A stretch of DNA of 47,576 bases from an uncultured Lachnospiraceae bacterium (GCA_902781215.1 CACZIO010000020.1:1-47576), one strand, 5' to 3'. Shown: positions 27,297 through 34,476, numbered from the stretch's first letter. The notes: generated by a model not told the origin, from the sequence alone. Numbers and translations: made by a program.

Positions 27297-27986
27297 TTAG
27301 CCTCCCAATCTTAAGTGCTCTGTGACAAGTTCTCTGTAATCGATTGGCTTAAACAGGTCCACTGTTATTTGTTTTGTCGCGATCAGGTGTTTGACCCTTG
27401 AAATGTCATCGTGGACTTTGTTCTCGTCATAATAAACTACGATTCGACGGATATTGTTCACATATTGCGGGTCAAGGTCTTCCTTATAAAGGAGTTTCCA
27501 GGTGATCCCCTTCTCTGCCCAGTACTTCTTCTCGATAAGGAGTTTCTCAGCTGTCCGCATGGCCTGATTCATCTCGTACTCAGTTTTCGCGAGCTTATAA
27601 TCCACGTCCTTGCGGCTATCCTTGATCGAGAAAGCTTCCTGGTGCCCGTCGGCATAATCGACGAGCATATCCGTTGTCATGGTTGTATTTCTATCCTTGG
27701 GATGTCTAAAACCAAAAGCATCAGCGATCCTGACTGTATCTTCGGGTTCAAACAGCGGGAACTGCTCCCGTATATCGGTTACATTGTCATCCCACCTCAG
27801 AACATAATAATACCATTCTTCGCCCTGTGACAGGAGCTGTGTCGTTCTTCCGTGTTTCCAGTCTACGACATTGGCCGTGGTCCCGGCGCTGTTGAATTCC
27901 CTTATCTTTATCCAGGGCTTGTAGTTTGCACCATGCCCCTTTCCACGCCCTTCCCTGCGCTTGCCTGCTTCAGTTATCCTTGGCAT
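27297..27986 (-). CDS. tnsA: TnsA-like endonuclease
   Basis: Restriction-endonuclease-fold subunit that cleaves the 5' strands at transposon ends, making cut-and-paste movement possible. The 229-residue protein begins MPRITEAGKRREGRGKGHGANYKPW; the ATG at 27986 has GGAGG five bases upstream, better than the GTG two codons earlier. The catalytic layout is visible: E in SQGEEWYYYVLRWD, D in TTDMLVDYADG and the lysine in EAFSIKD. The typical C-terminal winged-helix part ends in TVDLFKPIDYRELV. The gene overlaps the end of tniQ by 17 bp. Confidence 0.92.
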   Translation of the reverse strand: MPRITEAGKRREGRGKGHGANYKPWIKIREFNSAGTTANVVDWKHGRTTQLLSQGEEWYYYVLRWDDNVTDIREQFPLFEPEDTVRIADAFGFRHPKDRNTTMTTDMLVDYADGHQEAFSIKDSRKDVDYKLAKTEYEMNQAMRTAEKLLIEKKYWAEKGITWKLLYKEDLDPQYVNNIRRIVVYYDENKVHDDISRVKHLIATKQITVDLFKPIDYRELVTEHLRLGG

Positions 27987-30435
27987 TTTCACCTCCTTCC
28001 ATATACAGCATATCTATGAGCCTCGTCATCATGGTCCTTATATTGGCTGTTCTGTATCCGTTGATAAGTTCGTCGAACTGTTTTCTTTCCGGAAGTTTTC
28101 CGCCGTTTTCCTCTATCAAATGCCGCCGGACTGCTGTTATCACCTCATCAACAGGAAGGGTTGTACACTGTTTGTACTGGACGAGGAAATCGACCGCCTC
28201 CAGAACAATGTAATTCTTATCGGTAATCTCAACCGGCATTCCTTTAATATGGATATCTTTCCCAAGAAAGCTTGTTTTTCTGTTTGCTGTTTTAAAAGAC
28301 TCCTTATTTGTAGCGATATGCCATGCTGTTGGCTTGTCAGCGAGCCCAAGCATGCCAGCATAACTTGCGCCCCTTAAAAAACCTATCCTGTGCCCATATC
28401 TCTTGAGGTAACGAGCAACAATAAGGTCATCATCGCTGAATGTCTTTTCGGATATGGTATAGATTCCCGTTGCATGGCGCCGGAGATGGTTTCCTTTCAC
28501 TAGACCTGATAGAACATCGTACAGCGCATCCCCCTGCAGTTCTTTGTATTGTATGTCTTCAGCAAATATGAGCTCATCCCCGAAATGTTCTGCAAGATAT
28601 GACAAAAGTCCTTCTGACTTTCGTTTGTTCCGCACAGGCTCTGGATCACCTTTGCCGTCTAATGGAAGCAGTGGAGAAGGCGTTGGCCGGGACAGCTCCT
28701 GCAGGGCCTTTGCTTTCAGCATCTCCCTGTTTTCGCCTGTTACATTATCATGTATCCTGTACATGTTTCTCGTTGGCCGCCCTGTAACCTCATAACGCCC
28801 AAGTGAATACTGCTTTACATACTCTGAAAATTCACGTTCTGTGAGAATCTTCCTGCATTTTCTGCACCTTTGTCCATCAAGGAAACGATGGGGCATATAC
28901 TCCTGTACGGTTTTACAGATATTGTGCCTTATCTTTACGGGAGTCCTTGCGCCTTCGTATGTGTCGAGCAGAGTATATTCGTTGCCTGTCAGGTCAGATA
29001 TGTCTTTTACCAGGTCGTTTGTTGTCCGAATATCGAGATGCCCCTGCCTCTGGCACACCCTGCATCTGGGTGATTCCAAAAATTTTTCATAGTGGATACT
29101 GAATTCACCACCGCATTTGTGACGGATCTTTACAGGTTTATCCGCACTTATGAATTCAACGAGGGAAAAACCTTCGTAATTTTCTATCTTTTCTTTCGCA
29201 ACGTCATAATCAACACGGTATCGGCAATCACACCTCACCCCTTCATACAGGAATGCTCTCGCTTTTAACGAGAGTTCTTTCCCACACCTTTGATGCAGAA
29301 GGGATACCTTCCTGTCCATACTGGTAAAAGGGCTCAATGGAGTATATTCTCCATCTCCTATGTTTTTGATGAGTTCCTCATATTGTTCCTGTAATGTCAG
29401 GTTTTTGCTGCATGATGGGCATTTCCATCCTGAGAGGAATCCGTAAGGCGACGTGCAGAATGTCTCTCCACACTTGTCATGCCTGAGCGTTACTATATCA
29501 TTTCGGTACCTGCTTACAAGAGAATACTCTCCTGCTCCCAGCTTCCGGAAGAACTCCTCCCGAACACGAGGGTCAACTTTTTCCTGAAGCGCTTTGGCTA
29601 CGGCTCTGGCATCCCCGTCGAATAAATACATCAAAACAGCCATGACAGATGAAGCTGAGAGATACCTGCTCCGCAGCTGTGCAGTAAAAAAAGTATCCAG
29701 CCTGTCAACTATGGCTGAATAGCCTGCCTGGGCCATTAGGCTTGCTGTTTCGTTCGTTTTTTTCTCAAGGATCAGGCTGACGACCTCTTTTTGGCTGCAA
29801 TCAGGCTTCTCGTCCATGAAATCCTTTGCAAAAACAGCATACTTATGTGCCAGTGACGGATCCGTCACATTGAGGCCTGTATATTTAGGGACTTTGTCAG
29901 GACATAAGTTTAAATATTTGTCCGTTATCTTTCCCAGGGCGCACCTATGCTTGTGGCACATCGTTACGCCGGGAAGATGATGAGCTCTGTGAAGAGTAAA
30001 ATACCCCTTATCCTGCAGTTCCCCGGCAACACATTCAGGGCATATATACAAACCGTCAATTGTCCCGTGGGGAACAGGAAAAAGGGCTTCCATCCGTTTA
30101 TCTGTATAAAATGCCTGGTTGATATACCTTTGGCGCTGTTCCTCCGGCATGAAGGGCGAAGTTCCAGTAAACGTAGATGTCCTTATGAACAGCTCTGACT
30201 CATCTGTTTCCTCGTGAACGCACTCAAGCGCCTTCCAAAAGAGTTCAAATGGGATCCGGTGGTCCATTTGAGGAAATGTTTTTCGGGTGCCGGGCTCGTT
30301 GGGATATATGAACGCCAATATGAATGATCTTGTATCTGAGATGACATTTTCCTTTGCCAGGCGGATGATCCACGAGGCAAATGTTTCATCCTCATCAGGC
30401 TCGATGATACGTGGTATTCTGATTATCTTGAACAC
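27970..30435 (-). CDS. tnsD: TniQ/TnsD-family target selector with tandem zinc-ribbon modules and DUF6088-like tail
   Basis: Target-site selector. Residues 1-175 are a TniQ domain with DETFASWIIRLAKEN and the zinc signature C132, C135, C160, H163 (YICPEC...HHLPGVTMCHKH). Then come four similar ~55-residue modules (about 300-345, 362-405, 420-465, 485-530), each a strand pair 'EYSL..' followed by H-x2-C and CxxC or CxC (RHDKCG...CPSC, LHQRCG...CDC, RHKCGG...CRVC, RHNIC...CRKC), and a fifth Cys-less module (546-580). Residues about 608-755 resemble the winged-helix plus DUF6088/AbiEi antitoxin-type domain (HATGIYTISEKTF, SYAGMLGLADKPTAWHIAT). The only in-frame start is a GTG lying inside the AGGAGGTG site; an ATA three codons later is better spaced, so the exact start is uncertain. 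First gene of the tns operon. Confidence 0.9.
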   Translation of the reverse strand: MFKIIRIPRIIEPDEDETFASWIIRLAKENVISDTRSFILAFIYPNEPGTRKTFPQMDHRIPFELFWKALECVHEETDESELFIRTSTFTGTSPFMPEEQRQRYINQAFYTDKRMEALFPVPHGTIDGLYICPECVAGELQDKGYFTLHRAHHLPGVTMCHKHRCALGKITDKYLNLCPDKVPKYTGLNVTDPSLAHKYAVFAKDFMDEKPDCSQKEVVSLILEKKTNETASLMAQAGYSAIVDRLDTFFTAQLRSRYLSASSVMAVLMYLFDGDARAVAKALQEKVDPRVREEFFRKLGAGEYSLVSRYRNDIVTLRHDKCGETFCTSPYGFLSGWKCPSCSKNLTLQEQYEELIKNIGDGEYTPLSPFTSMDRKVSLLHQRCGKELSLKARAFLYEGVRCDCRYRVDYDVAKEKIENYEGFSLVEFISADKPVKIRHKCGGEFSIHYEKFLESPRCRVCQRQGHLDIRTTNDLVKDISDLTGNEYTLLDTYEGARTPVKIRHNICKTVQEYMPHRFLDGQRCRKCRKILTEREFSEYVKQYSLGRYEVTGRPTRNMYRIHDNVTGENREMLKAKALQELSRPTPSPLLPLDGKGDPEPVRNKRKSEGLLSYLAEHFGDELIFAEDIQYKELQGDALYDVLSGLVKGNHLRRHATGIYTISEKTFSDDDLIVARYLKRYGHRIGFLRGASYAGMLGLADKPTAWHIATNKESFKTANRKTSFLGKDIHIKGMPVEITDKNYIVLEAVDFLVQYKQCTTLPVDEVITAVRRHLIEENGGKLPERKQFDELINGYRTANIRTMMTRLIDMLYMEGGENAKDN

Positions 30436-30549
30436 CTCCTTCGATTGTTATCTACTATTCGTTATGAGCATCTATATTATATTTTATTTTGTCTTAACGC
30501 TCAATATATTATATTTTATAATGTATTTTTTTAGTGTTATATTACTTTA

Positions 30550-30567
30550 TTACGTTTTAAATTGTAT
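30550..30567 (+). repeat. internal copy of the transposon end repeat
   Basis: TTACGTTTTAAATTGTAT, matching the right-end repeat at 32181-32198 at 16 of 18 positions, in the same orientation. It lies 115 bp upstream of tniQ, in the probable promoter region of the tns operon, about 1.6 kb from the right terminus. A partial copy (TTACGTTTT) follows at 30592. It could be a TnsB autoregulatory site or a relic of an older end. Confidence 0.65.
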
Positions 30568-30609
30568 TTTTCGTAGTTTTTAATCGCAATGTTACGTTTT
30601 CCCACAACA

Positions 30610-30639
30610 AAAAGGCACCTCCTCGTGGAGATGCCTTTT
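30610..30639. terminator. hairpin terminator upstream of the tns operon
   Basis: AAAAGGCACCTCC and GGAGATGCCTTTT pair with one mismatch around TCGT, with A- and T-runs on both sides. It would stop leftward transcription coming from nrdD or the small hypothetical gene before the tns promoter. Confidence 0.7.
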
Positions 30640-30720
30640 GTGTTATTTCATATAGTAGCGTTTGGCGGAGTTACTCGGAGTTCTCTCAGGACTCCGGATT
30701 CTCCCTTTCATTCAAGGGTC

Positions 30721-30989
30721 GTTACCTTGGACATCGGCAAAATCCACAAAGTGGAGTTTGCCAACGTTAAAGGTAACATACTGCTCCTTTTAGCGGTATT
30801 TTGTAAGCTGTTTTTGCCTTCTAAAAAGGTAACTATTGGAATTATTACGGGGTGGTATTATTTCCATCATATCGTAAATACCCTTTCCGCTTTTGCCAAC
30901 TTTTTTCTTCCAACATAACAGTAACGCTATTAAGAAGAACTTTTCCTCCATAAAGGTAACACATTATTTTTTGCCAATATATAGTAAAC
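30721..30989. repeat. left array of a second repeat family (GCCAACATAAAGGTAAC type)
   Basis: About five degenerate copies in one orientation: 30757-30777 (TTTGCCAACGTTAAAGGTAAC is the clearest, 21 bases, key parts GCCAAC and GGTAAC), 30811-30833, 30910-30925, 30944-30960 and 30967-30989. One copy in the opposite orientation at 30721 makes a 27-bp imperfect hairpin with the first (30721-30777). They mirror the array at 31566-31729. Confidence 0.7.
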
Positions 30990-31010
30990 ATGCTTGCCAA
31001 TAATTATGAG

Positions 31011-31388
31011 TCACTTTTTGCTGCGATTCATGAGCGCATGAATACGGTCAACAGGAAAACGATCCGGTATTTCCTGGATCCGGTATTTGCTTGGGGGGAG
31101 TTCTTTCAGCCCTGTCAATGACTTATATACTTCAACCGCCCTGCTGTCGATCGTGATAGTGCCTCCTCCCGCCCAGTGCCTGTCCTCTCCGTTTTTCTTC
31201 ACTCCGGAGATCCAGTACTCGTCCTGGGTTTCCACATCGATATAGTTACTGTATTCCCCGCTGTGTCTCCGGAAGGCATGGTCATTAAAATATACCATCC
31301 TTCCCGAACGGGATTCTTTTACAAACCCAATCCATGCCGGGCCGTTATCATTCCATCCGGTTTTCAGTTCAATATATTTTAGTTCCAT
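31011..31388 (-). CDS. Conserved hypothetical protein between inverted repeat arrays
   Basis: A 125-residue soluble protein. The core IELKTGWNDNGPAWIGFVKESRSGRMVYFND...YIDVETQDEYWISGVKKNGEDRHWAGGG is a widespread small-protein family that databases sometimes label, wrongly, as 1-deoxy-xylulose-5-phosphate synthase; I know of no proven function. The ribosome site is weak (GAGAG). It lies alone inside the transposon, flanked on both sides by arrays of the second repeat family, and does not resemble a transposition protein. Confidence 0.75.
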   Translation of the reverse strand: MELKYIELKTGWNDNGPAWIGFVKESRSGRMVYFNDHAFRRHSGEYSNYIDVETQDEYWISGVKKNGEDRHWAGGGTITIDSRAVEVYKSLTGLKELPPSKYRIQEIPDRFPVDRIHALMNRSKK

Positions 31389-31488
31389 TGGTCTATTCTC
31401 TCACTATTTTTACATTATAGGATATTTCCGTTTAAGATAGCACAAACAACGAGAGTATGCCTCGTCTCTCACAAAAAAAGACCGGAAA

Positions 31489-31504
31489 GCCTGTTTAAAC
31501 AGGC
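31489..31504 (-). terminator. palindromic hairpin, possible nrdD terminator
   Basis: GCCTGTTTAAACAGGC is a perfect palindrome followed on the minus strand by a CTTTTTTTG run (31479-31472). It lies 240 bp beyond the nrdD stop and could end that transcript before the small hypothetical gene. Confidence 0.5.
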
Positions 31505-31565
31505 CTCGATCCTGTATATTTCGTTCGTAAAGTGTCAGCCTCTTCATAATAAAACGCGTATTTTC

Positions 31566-31729
31566 GTTACCTATATGTTGGCAAAAAAATGGCGATTTTA
31601 TGGCAATATTTCGGTTACCATAAAATCACCATTACCTTTATGTTAGCACGCCAAAATGGAACCATTTTGGCAATTTTGGATAGTCGTTACCTTTATGTTG
31701 GAGTCGTTACCTTTTACGTTGGCAAAAAC
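31566..31729. repeat. right array of the second repeat family (GTTACCTTTATGTTGGC type)
   Basis: Four copies in the orientation opposite to the left array: 31566-31588, 31631-31648, 31686-31701 and 31706-31729. The last two form a 20-bp tandem repeat beginning AGTCGTTACCTTT. The array ends 16 bp before the nrdD stop codon. Together with 30721-30989 it frames a ~1.0-kb segment in the manner of multi-site transposon ends. Confidence 0.72.
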
Positions 31730-31744
31730 AACAAAGCAAAGCGG

Positions 31745-34318
31745 TCATGCGGTGACAGACGCCTTGGTGAACTTTGATATTTCACTTACATTTGTGAACT
31801 TCTTATACCCGTCTTCTGCCGGGACAAGAAGTGTCGGTGCCTGGACAATGTCGTTTTCCTTGGCGATTGCGGCACCATTTTTATCGTCCGCGTAGACGAC
31901 CTTATAAGTAAAGCCTGCCTTATCGAGCATCTTTTTGGCCGCGGCGCAGTTCGGGCATGTCTTTGTTACGACAAGGACGGCCCAAGGTTCTGCAGCTTTG
32001 CGGTTTGCCACATCTGCAACTGCTGCATCGACGATGTCACGATCCCCCTTGTAATCTGCAACGCCAGTCTGCTGGGAACTGTAGTTACCTTCATGATCCT
32101 CAAAGGACATCATATTACGTTTTGAATTGTCGTTTCCATCCTGGTGCTCCGAAGCGTATATTACGCTATTAATTGTCATATTACGTTTTAAATTGTTGCG
32201 TAATAGCTTGCCCATCTTCTTCTCCGCGTAGGTGCGGCGGTTCTTGAATTCAGAGACTTTGCCGTCGTTCCAGTTGCGGACCGGGCGGTAGTAGCCGGTG
32301 ATGCGGGAGTAGACCTCCGCATCCCTGCCGCAGTAAGGGCACTCGAAGTGCTTGCCGGAAATGTAGCCGTGGTCCACGCAGACCGAATAGGTCGGGGACA
32401 GGGTGTAATAAGGCAGGCGGAAGTTTTCGGCGATCTTGCGGACCAGGGTGCCGGCTGCCTTCCAGTCAGGCAGCTCCTGTCCCAGGAACCCGTGGAAGAC
32501 GGTGCCGGAGGTGTACATGGTCTGCATGTCGTCCTCCATCTCCAGCGCATCGAAGATGTCGTCCGTGTAGCCGACCGGCAGGTGGGTGCTGTTGGTGTAA
32601 TAGGGCGCGCCGCCGTTCTTCTCGGCGGTGATGATGTCCGGGAACTCCTCCGTGTCGTGCTTGGCGAAGCGGTAGGTCGTGGACTCTGCGGGTGTCGCCT
32701 CCAGGTTGTAGAGGTCGCCGTATTTCTCCTGATAGTCGGAGAGGCGGTCACGCATATGCTGCAGGACCTCCATGGCGAAGGCGTGGCCCAGGCGGCCGGT
32801 GATATCGCCGGGCAGCCATGCCGCGTTCTCGATCGCCTCGTTCATGCCCACGATGCCGATCGTGGAGAAGTGGTTGGTGAAGGTGCCCAGGTAGCGTCTC
32901 GTGTAGGGATAGAGGCCCTCATTCATGAGACGGGTGATGACCTGGCGCTTGACGCGCAGGGAGCGGGCCGCGATGTCCATGTAGCGGTCCAGCATGTTGT
33001 AGAACTCATCCGCGTTCTTTGCGATGTAGGCCATGCGGGGCAGGTTGAGCGTCACGACGCCGATGGAACCCGTGCTCTCGCCGGAGCCGAAATATCCGCC
33101 GCCCTTTTTGCGCAGCTCGCGCAGGTCAAGGCGGAGGCGGCAGCACATGGAGCGGACATCGGAGGGCTCCATGTCGGAGTTGACATAGTTGGAGAAATAG
33201 GGCGTGCCGTATTTGGCGGTCATCTCAAAGAGCAGGCGGTTGTTCTCGGTATCGCTCCAGTCAAAGTCCTTGGTAATGGAATATGTAGGAATGGGATACT
33301 GGAAGCCGCGGCCGTTGGCATCGCCCTGGATCATGGTCTCGATAAAAGCCTTGTTGACCATGTCCATTTCCTTCTTGCAGTCGCCGTAGGTGAAATCCTG
33401 GGGCTGGCCGCCGACGATGGCGGGCATGTCCTTCATGTCCGCGGGGACGGTCCAGTCGAGGGTCACGTTGGTAAAGGGCGCCTGGGTGCCCCAGCGGGAA
33501 GGCGTGTTCACGCCGTAGATAAAGGACTGGACGCACTGCAGGACATCCTGATAGGACAGGTTGTCGATCTTGACGAAGGGCGCCAGATAGGTATCGAAGG
33601 AGGAGAAGGCCTGCGCGCCTGCCCACTCATTCTGCATGATGCCCAGGAAGTTGACCATCTGGTTGCAGAGGGTGGAGAGGTGCTTGGCCGGCGCAGAGGT
33701 GATCCTGCCGGGCACGCCGCCAAGACCCTCCTGGATCAGCTGCTTGAGGCTCCAGCCCGCGCAGTAGCCGGTCAGCATGGAAAGGTCGTGCAGATGGATG
33801 AAACACTTGCGGTGGGCCTGGGCAATCTCATCGTCGTAGACCTCGGTCAGCCAGTAGTTGGCCGTGATGGCACCGGAATTGGACAGGATCAGGCCGCCGA
33901 CGCTCAGGGTGACCGTGGAATTCTCCTTGACGCGCCAGTCCTTCTCGGCACCGATATAGCCGTCGACCAGCTTCTTGTAGTCGAGCAGGGTCTGCTTGGT
34001 GTCGCGCACCTTCTGGTGCTGGCTGCGGTAGAGGATATAGCTCTTGGCTGTCCTGGGATAGCCCGCCTTCATCAGGACGCTCTCTACGTGGTCCTGGATC
34101 TCCTCGACCTCGGGCACCTTGACCTCTCCGGTCTGTCCCGCCGCGCCGTCGTGCATGCCGGTCATCAGCAACAGGCCCATGGCCCTCGAAACAGAGGACA
34201 CGTCCCTCGCGTCCACCTCTCCGGATGCGATAAATGCCTTGGCGATCGCATTCTCGATTTTCGTAATATCAAAGTCGACGATCCGTCCGTCGCGCTTCCT
34301 GATCTGTGTGATTCCCAT
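31745..34318 (-). CDS. nrdD: Anaerobic (class III) ribonucleoside-triphosphate reductase, host-transposon chimera
   Basis: Glycyl-radical enzyme that reduces ribonucleotides for DNA synthesis without oxygen. The 857-residue protein starts at ATG 34318 (MGITQIRKRDGRIVDFD), the start of an ATP-cone domain (about 1-95); the long catalytic domain follows with the Cys660-x2-Cys663 zinc pair and the glycyl-radical region RITGYYRPVRNWNDGK (Gly about 675). Residues 1-704 are host sequence. From residue 705 the coding sequence is the transposon's right end, an Asn/Asp-rich linker LLRNNLKRNMTINS..., then a thioredoxin-like domain with C788-PN-C791 and VQAPTLLVPAEDGYKKFTNVSEIS. Such a redoxin tail is normal in Clostridia NrdD and probably supplies electrons. 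No nrdG lies in the window. Confidence 0.93.
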   Translation of the reverse strand: MGITQIRKRDGRIVDFDITKIENAIAKAFIASGEVDARDVSSVSRAMGLLLMTGMHDGAAGQTGEVKVPEVEEIQDHVESVLMKAGYPRTAKSYILYRSQHQKVRDTKQTLLDYKKLVDGYIGAEKDWRVKENSTVTLSVGGLILSNSGAITANYWLTEVYDDEIAQAHRKCFIHLHDLSMLTGYCAGWSLKQLIQEGLGGVPGRITSAPAKHLSTLCNQMVNFLGIMQNEWAGAQAFSSFDTYLAPFVKIDNLSYQDVLQCVQSFIYGVNTPSRWGTQAPFTNVTLDWTVPADMKDMPAIVGGQPQDFTYGDCKKEMDMVNKAFIETMIQGDANGRGFQYPIPTYSITKDFDWSDTENNRLLFEMTAKYGTPYFSNYVNSDMEPSDVRSMCCRLRLDLRELRKKGGGYFGSGESTGSIGVVTLNLPRMAYIAKNADEFYNMLDRYMDIAARSLRVKRQVITRLMNEGLYPYTRRYLGTFTNHFSTIGIVGMNEAIENAAWLPGDITGRLGHAFAMEVLQHMRDRLSDYQEKYGDLYNLEATPAESTTYRFAKHDTEEFPDIITAEKNGGAPYYTNSTHLPVGYTDDIFDALEMEDDMQTMYTSGTVFHGFLGQELPDWKAAGTLVRKIAENFRLPYYTLSPTYSVCVDHGYISGKHFECPYCGRDAEVYSRITGYYRPVRNWNDGKVSEFKNRRTYAEKKMGKLLRNNLKRNMTINSVIYASEHQDGNDNSKRNMMSFEDHEGNYSSQQTGVADYKGDRDIVDAAVADVANRKAAEPWAVLVVTKTCPNCAAAKKMLDKAGFTYKVVYADDKNGAAIAKENDIVQAPTLLVPAEDGYKKFTNVSEISKFTKASVTA
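32115..32205. repeat. right transposon end with three TnsB-site-like repeats, inside nrdD coding sequence
   Basis: Repeats at 32115-32132 (TTACGTTTTGAATTGTCG), 32161-32178 (TTACGCTATTAATTGTCA) and 32181-32198 (TTACGTTTTAAATTGTTG). The last is 7 bp from the terminus. The last two are directly adjacent (20-bp period), a denser packing than at the left end, which is also the rule for Tn7 right ends. All three are translated in frame as the linker of the chimeric NrdD. Confidence 0.88.
32206..32210. repeat. nrdD: target-site duplication, right copy (GCTTG)
   Basis: Matches 19751-19755. On the coding strand it is CAAGC, spanning the Lys704 codon of nrdD, 129 bp after the codons of the CxxC zinc pair. 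Confidence 0.88.
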
Positions 34319-34424
34319 CTCCGTTCTCACCCCTTCTCTTGCTCTTATTGTTATTCCGTTCAGCCATGATCGTTTATAGCCAAATGGTCCGCCAGCCGGA
34401 TTTTCCGTCAGAGCGTGTATTACT

Positions 34425-34453
34425 AATATACCTATATTTTGTTCCGATTTCAA
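34425..34453 (-). promoter_or_regulatory. nrdD promoter
   Basis: On the minus strand TTGAAA (34453-34448) and TATATT (34430-34425) with 17 bp between them, about 107 bp before the nrdD ATG. The -10 region overlaps one NrdR-like box. Confidence 0.65.
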
Positions 34454-34476
34454 CAACAAATTACAACATCTTGTGT
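34429..34476. promoter_or_regulatory. paired NrdR-box-like sites
   Basis: TTACAACATCTTGTGT (34461-34476) agrees with the NrdR consensus ACACWATATCTWGTGT at about 13 of 16 positions; TACCTATATTTTGTTC (34429-34444) is a weaker partner. Their starts are 32 bp apart, the three-helical-turn spacing typical of NrdR box pairs, and they overlap the promoter. NrdR represses ribonucleotide reductase genes when dATP is plentiful. Confidence 0.6.

Larger units (their letters stand above)
19756..32205. mobile_element. Tn7-like transposon inserted in nrdD
   Basis: A 12,450-bp element, AT-richer than its surroundings, flanked by GCTTG. Its two termini align without gaps over 26 positions when one is inverted (left TGTTTCCCTACAATTATAAA, right complement TATTACGCAACAATTTAAAA). 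Each end carries three ~18-bp binding-site-like repeats in opposite orientation. Contents from right to left: a replacement nrdD 3' end, a small hypothetical gene between inverted repeat arrays, tniQ/tnsD, tnsA, tnsB, tnsC, an MmeI-like restriction-modification gene and a ribbon-helix-helix gene. As in Tn7, the tns operon starts near the right end and runs toward the left end, and the right end faces the conserved part of the target gene. No cas genes are inside. Confidence 0.93.

Noticed and set aside
30592-30609. TTACGTTTTCCCACAACA as the true right end of the transposon (it ends in ACA)
   Set aside because: It does not align to the left end beyond nine bases and no duplication matches; 32205 has the duplication, the 7-bp spacing and the frame evidence.
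31745-32205. A frameshifted or broken nrdD
   Set aside because: The frame is continuous from 34318 to 31745 and ends in a complete thioredoxin-like domain, so the gene is chimeric rather than broken.
32348-34369. A 673-residue open frame on the plus strand
   Set aside because: Antisense shadow of nrdD.
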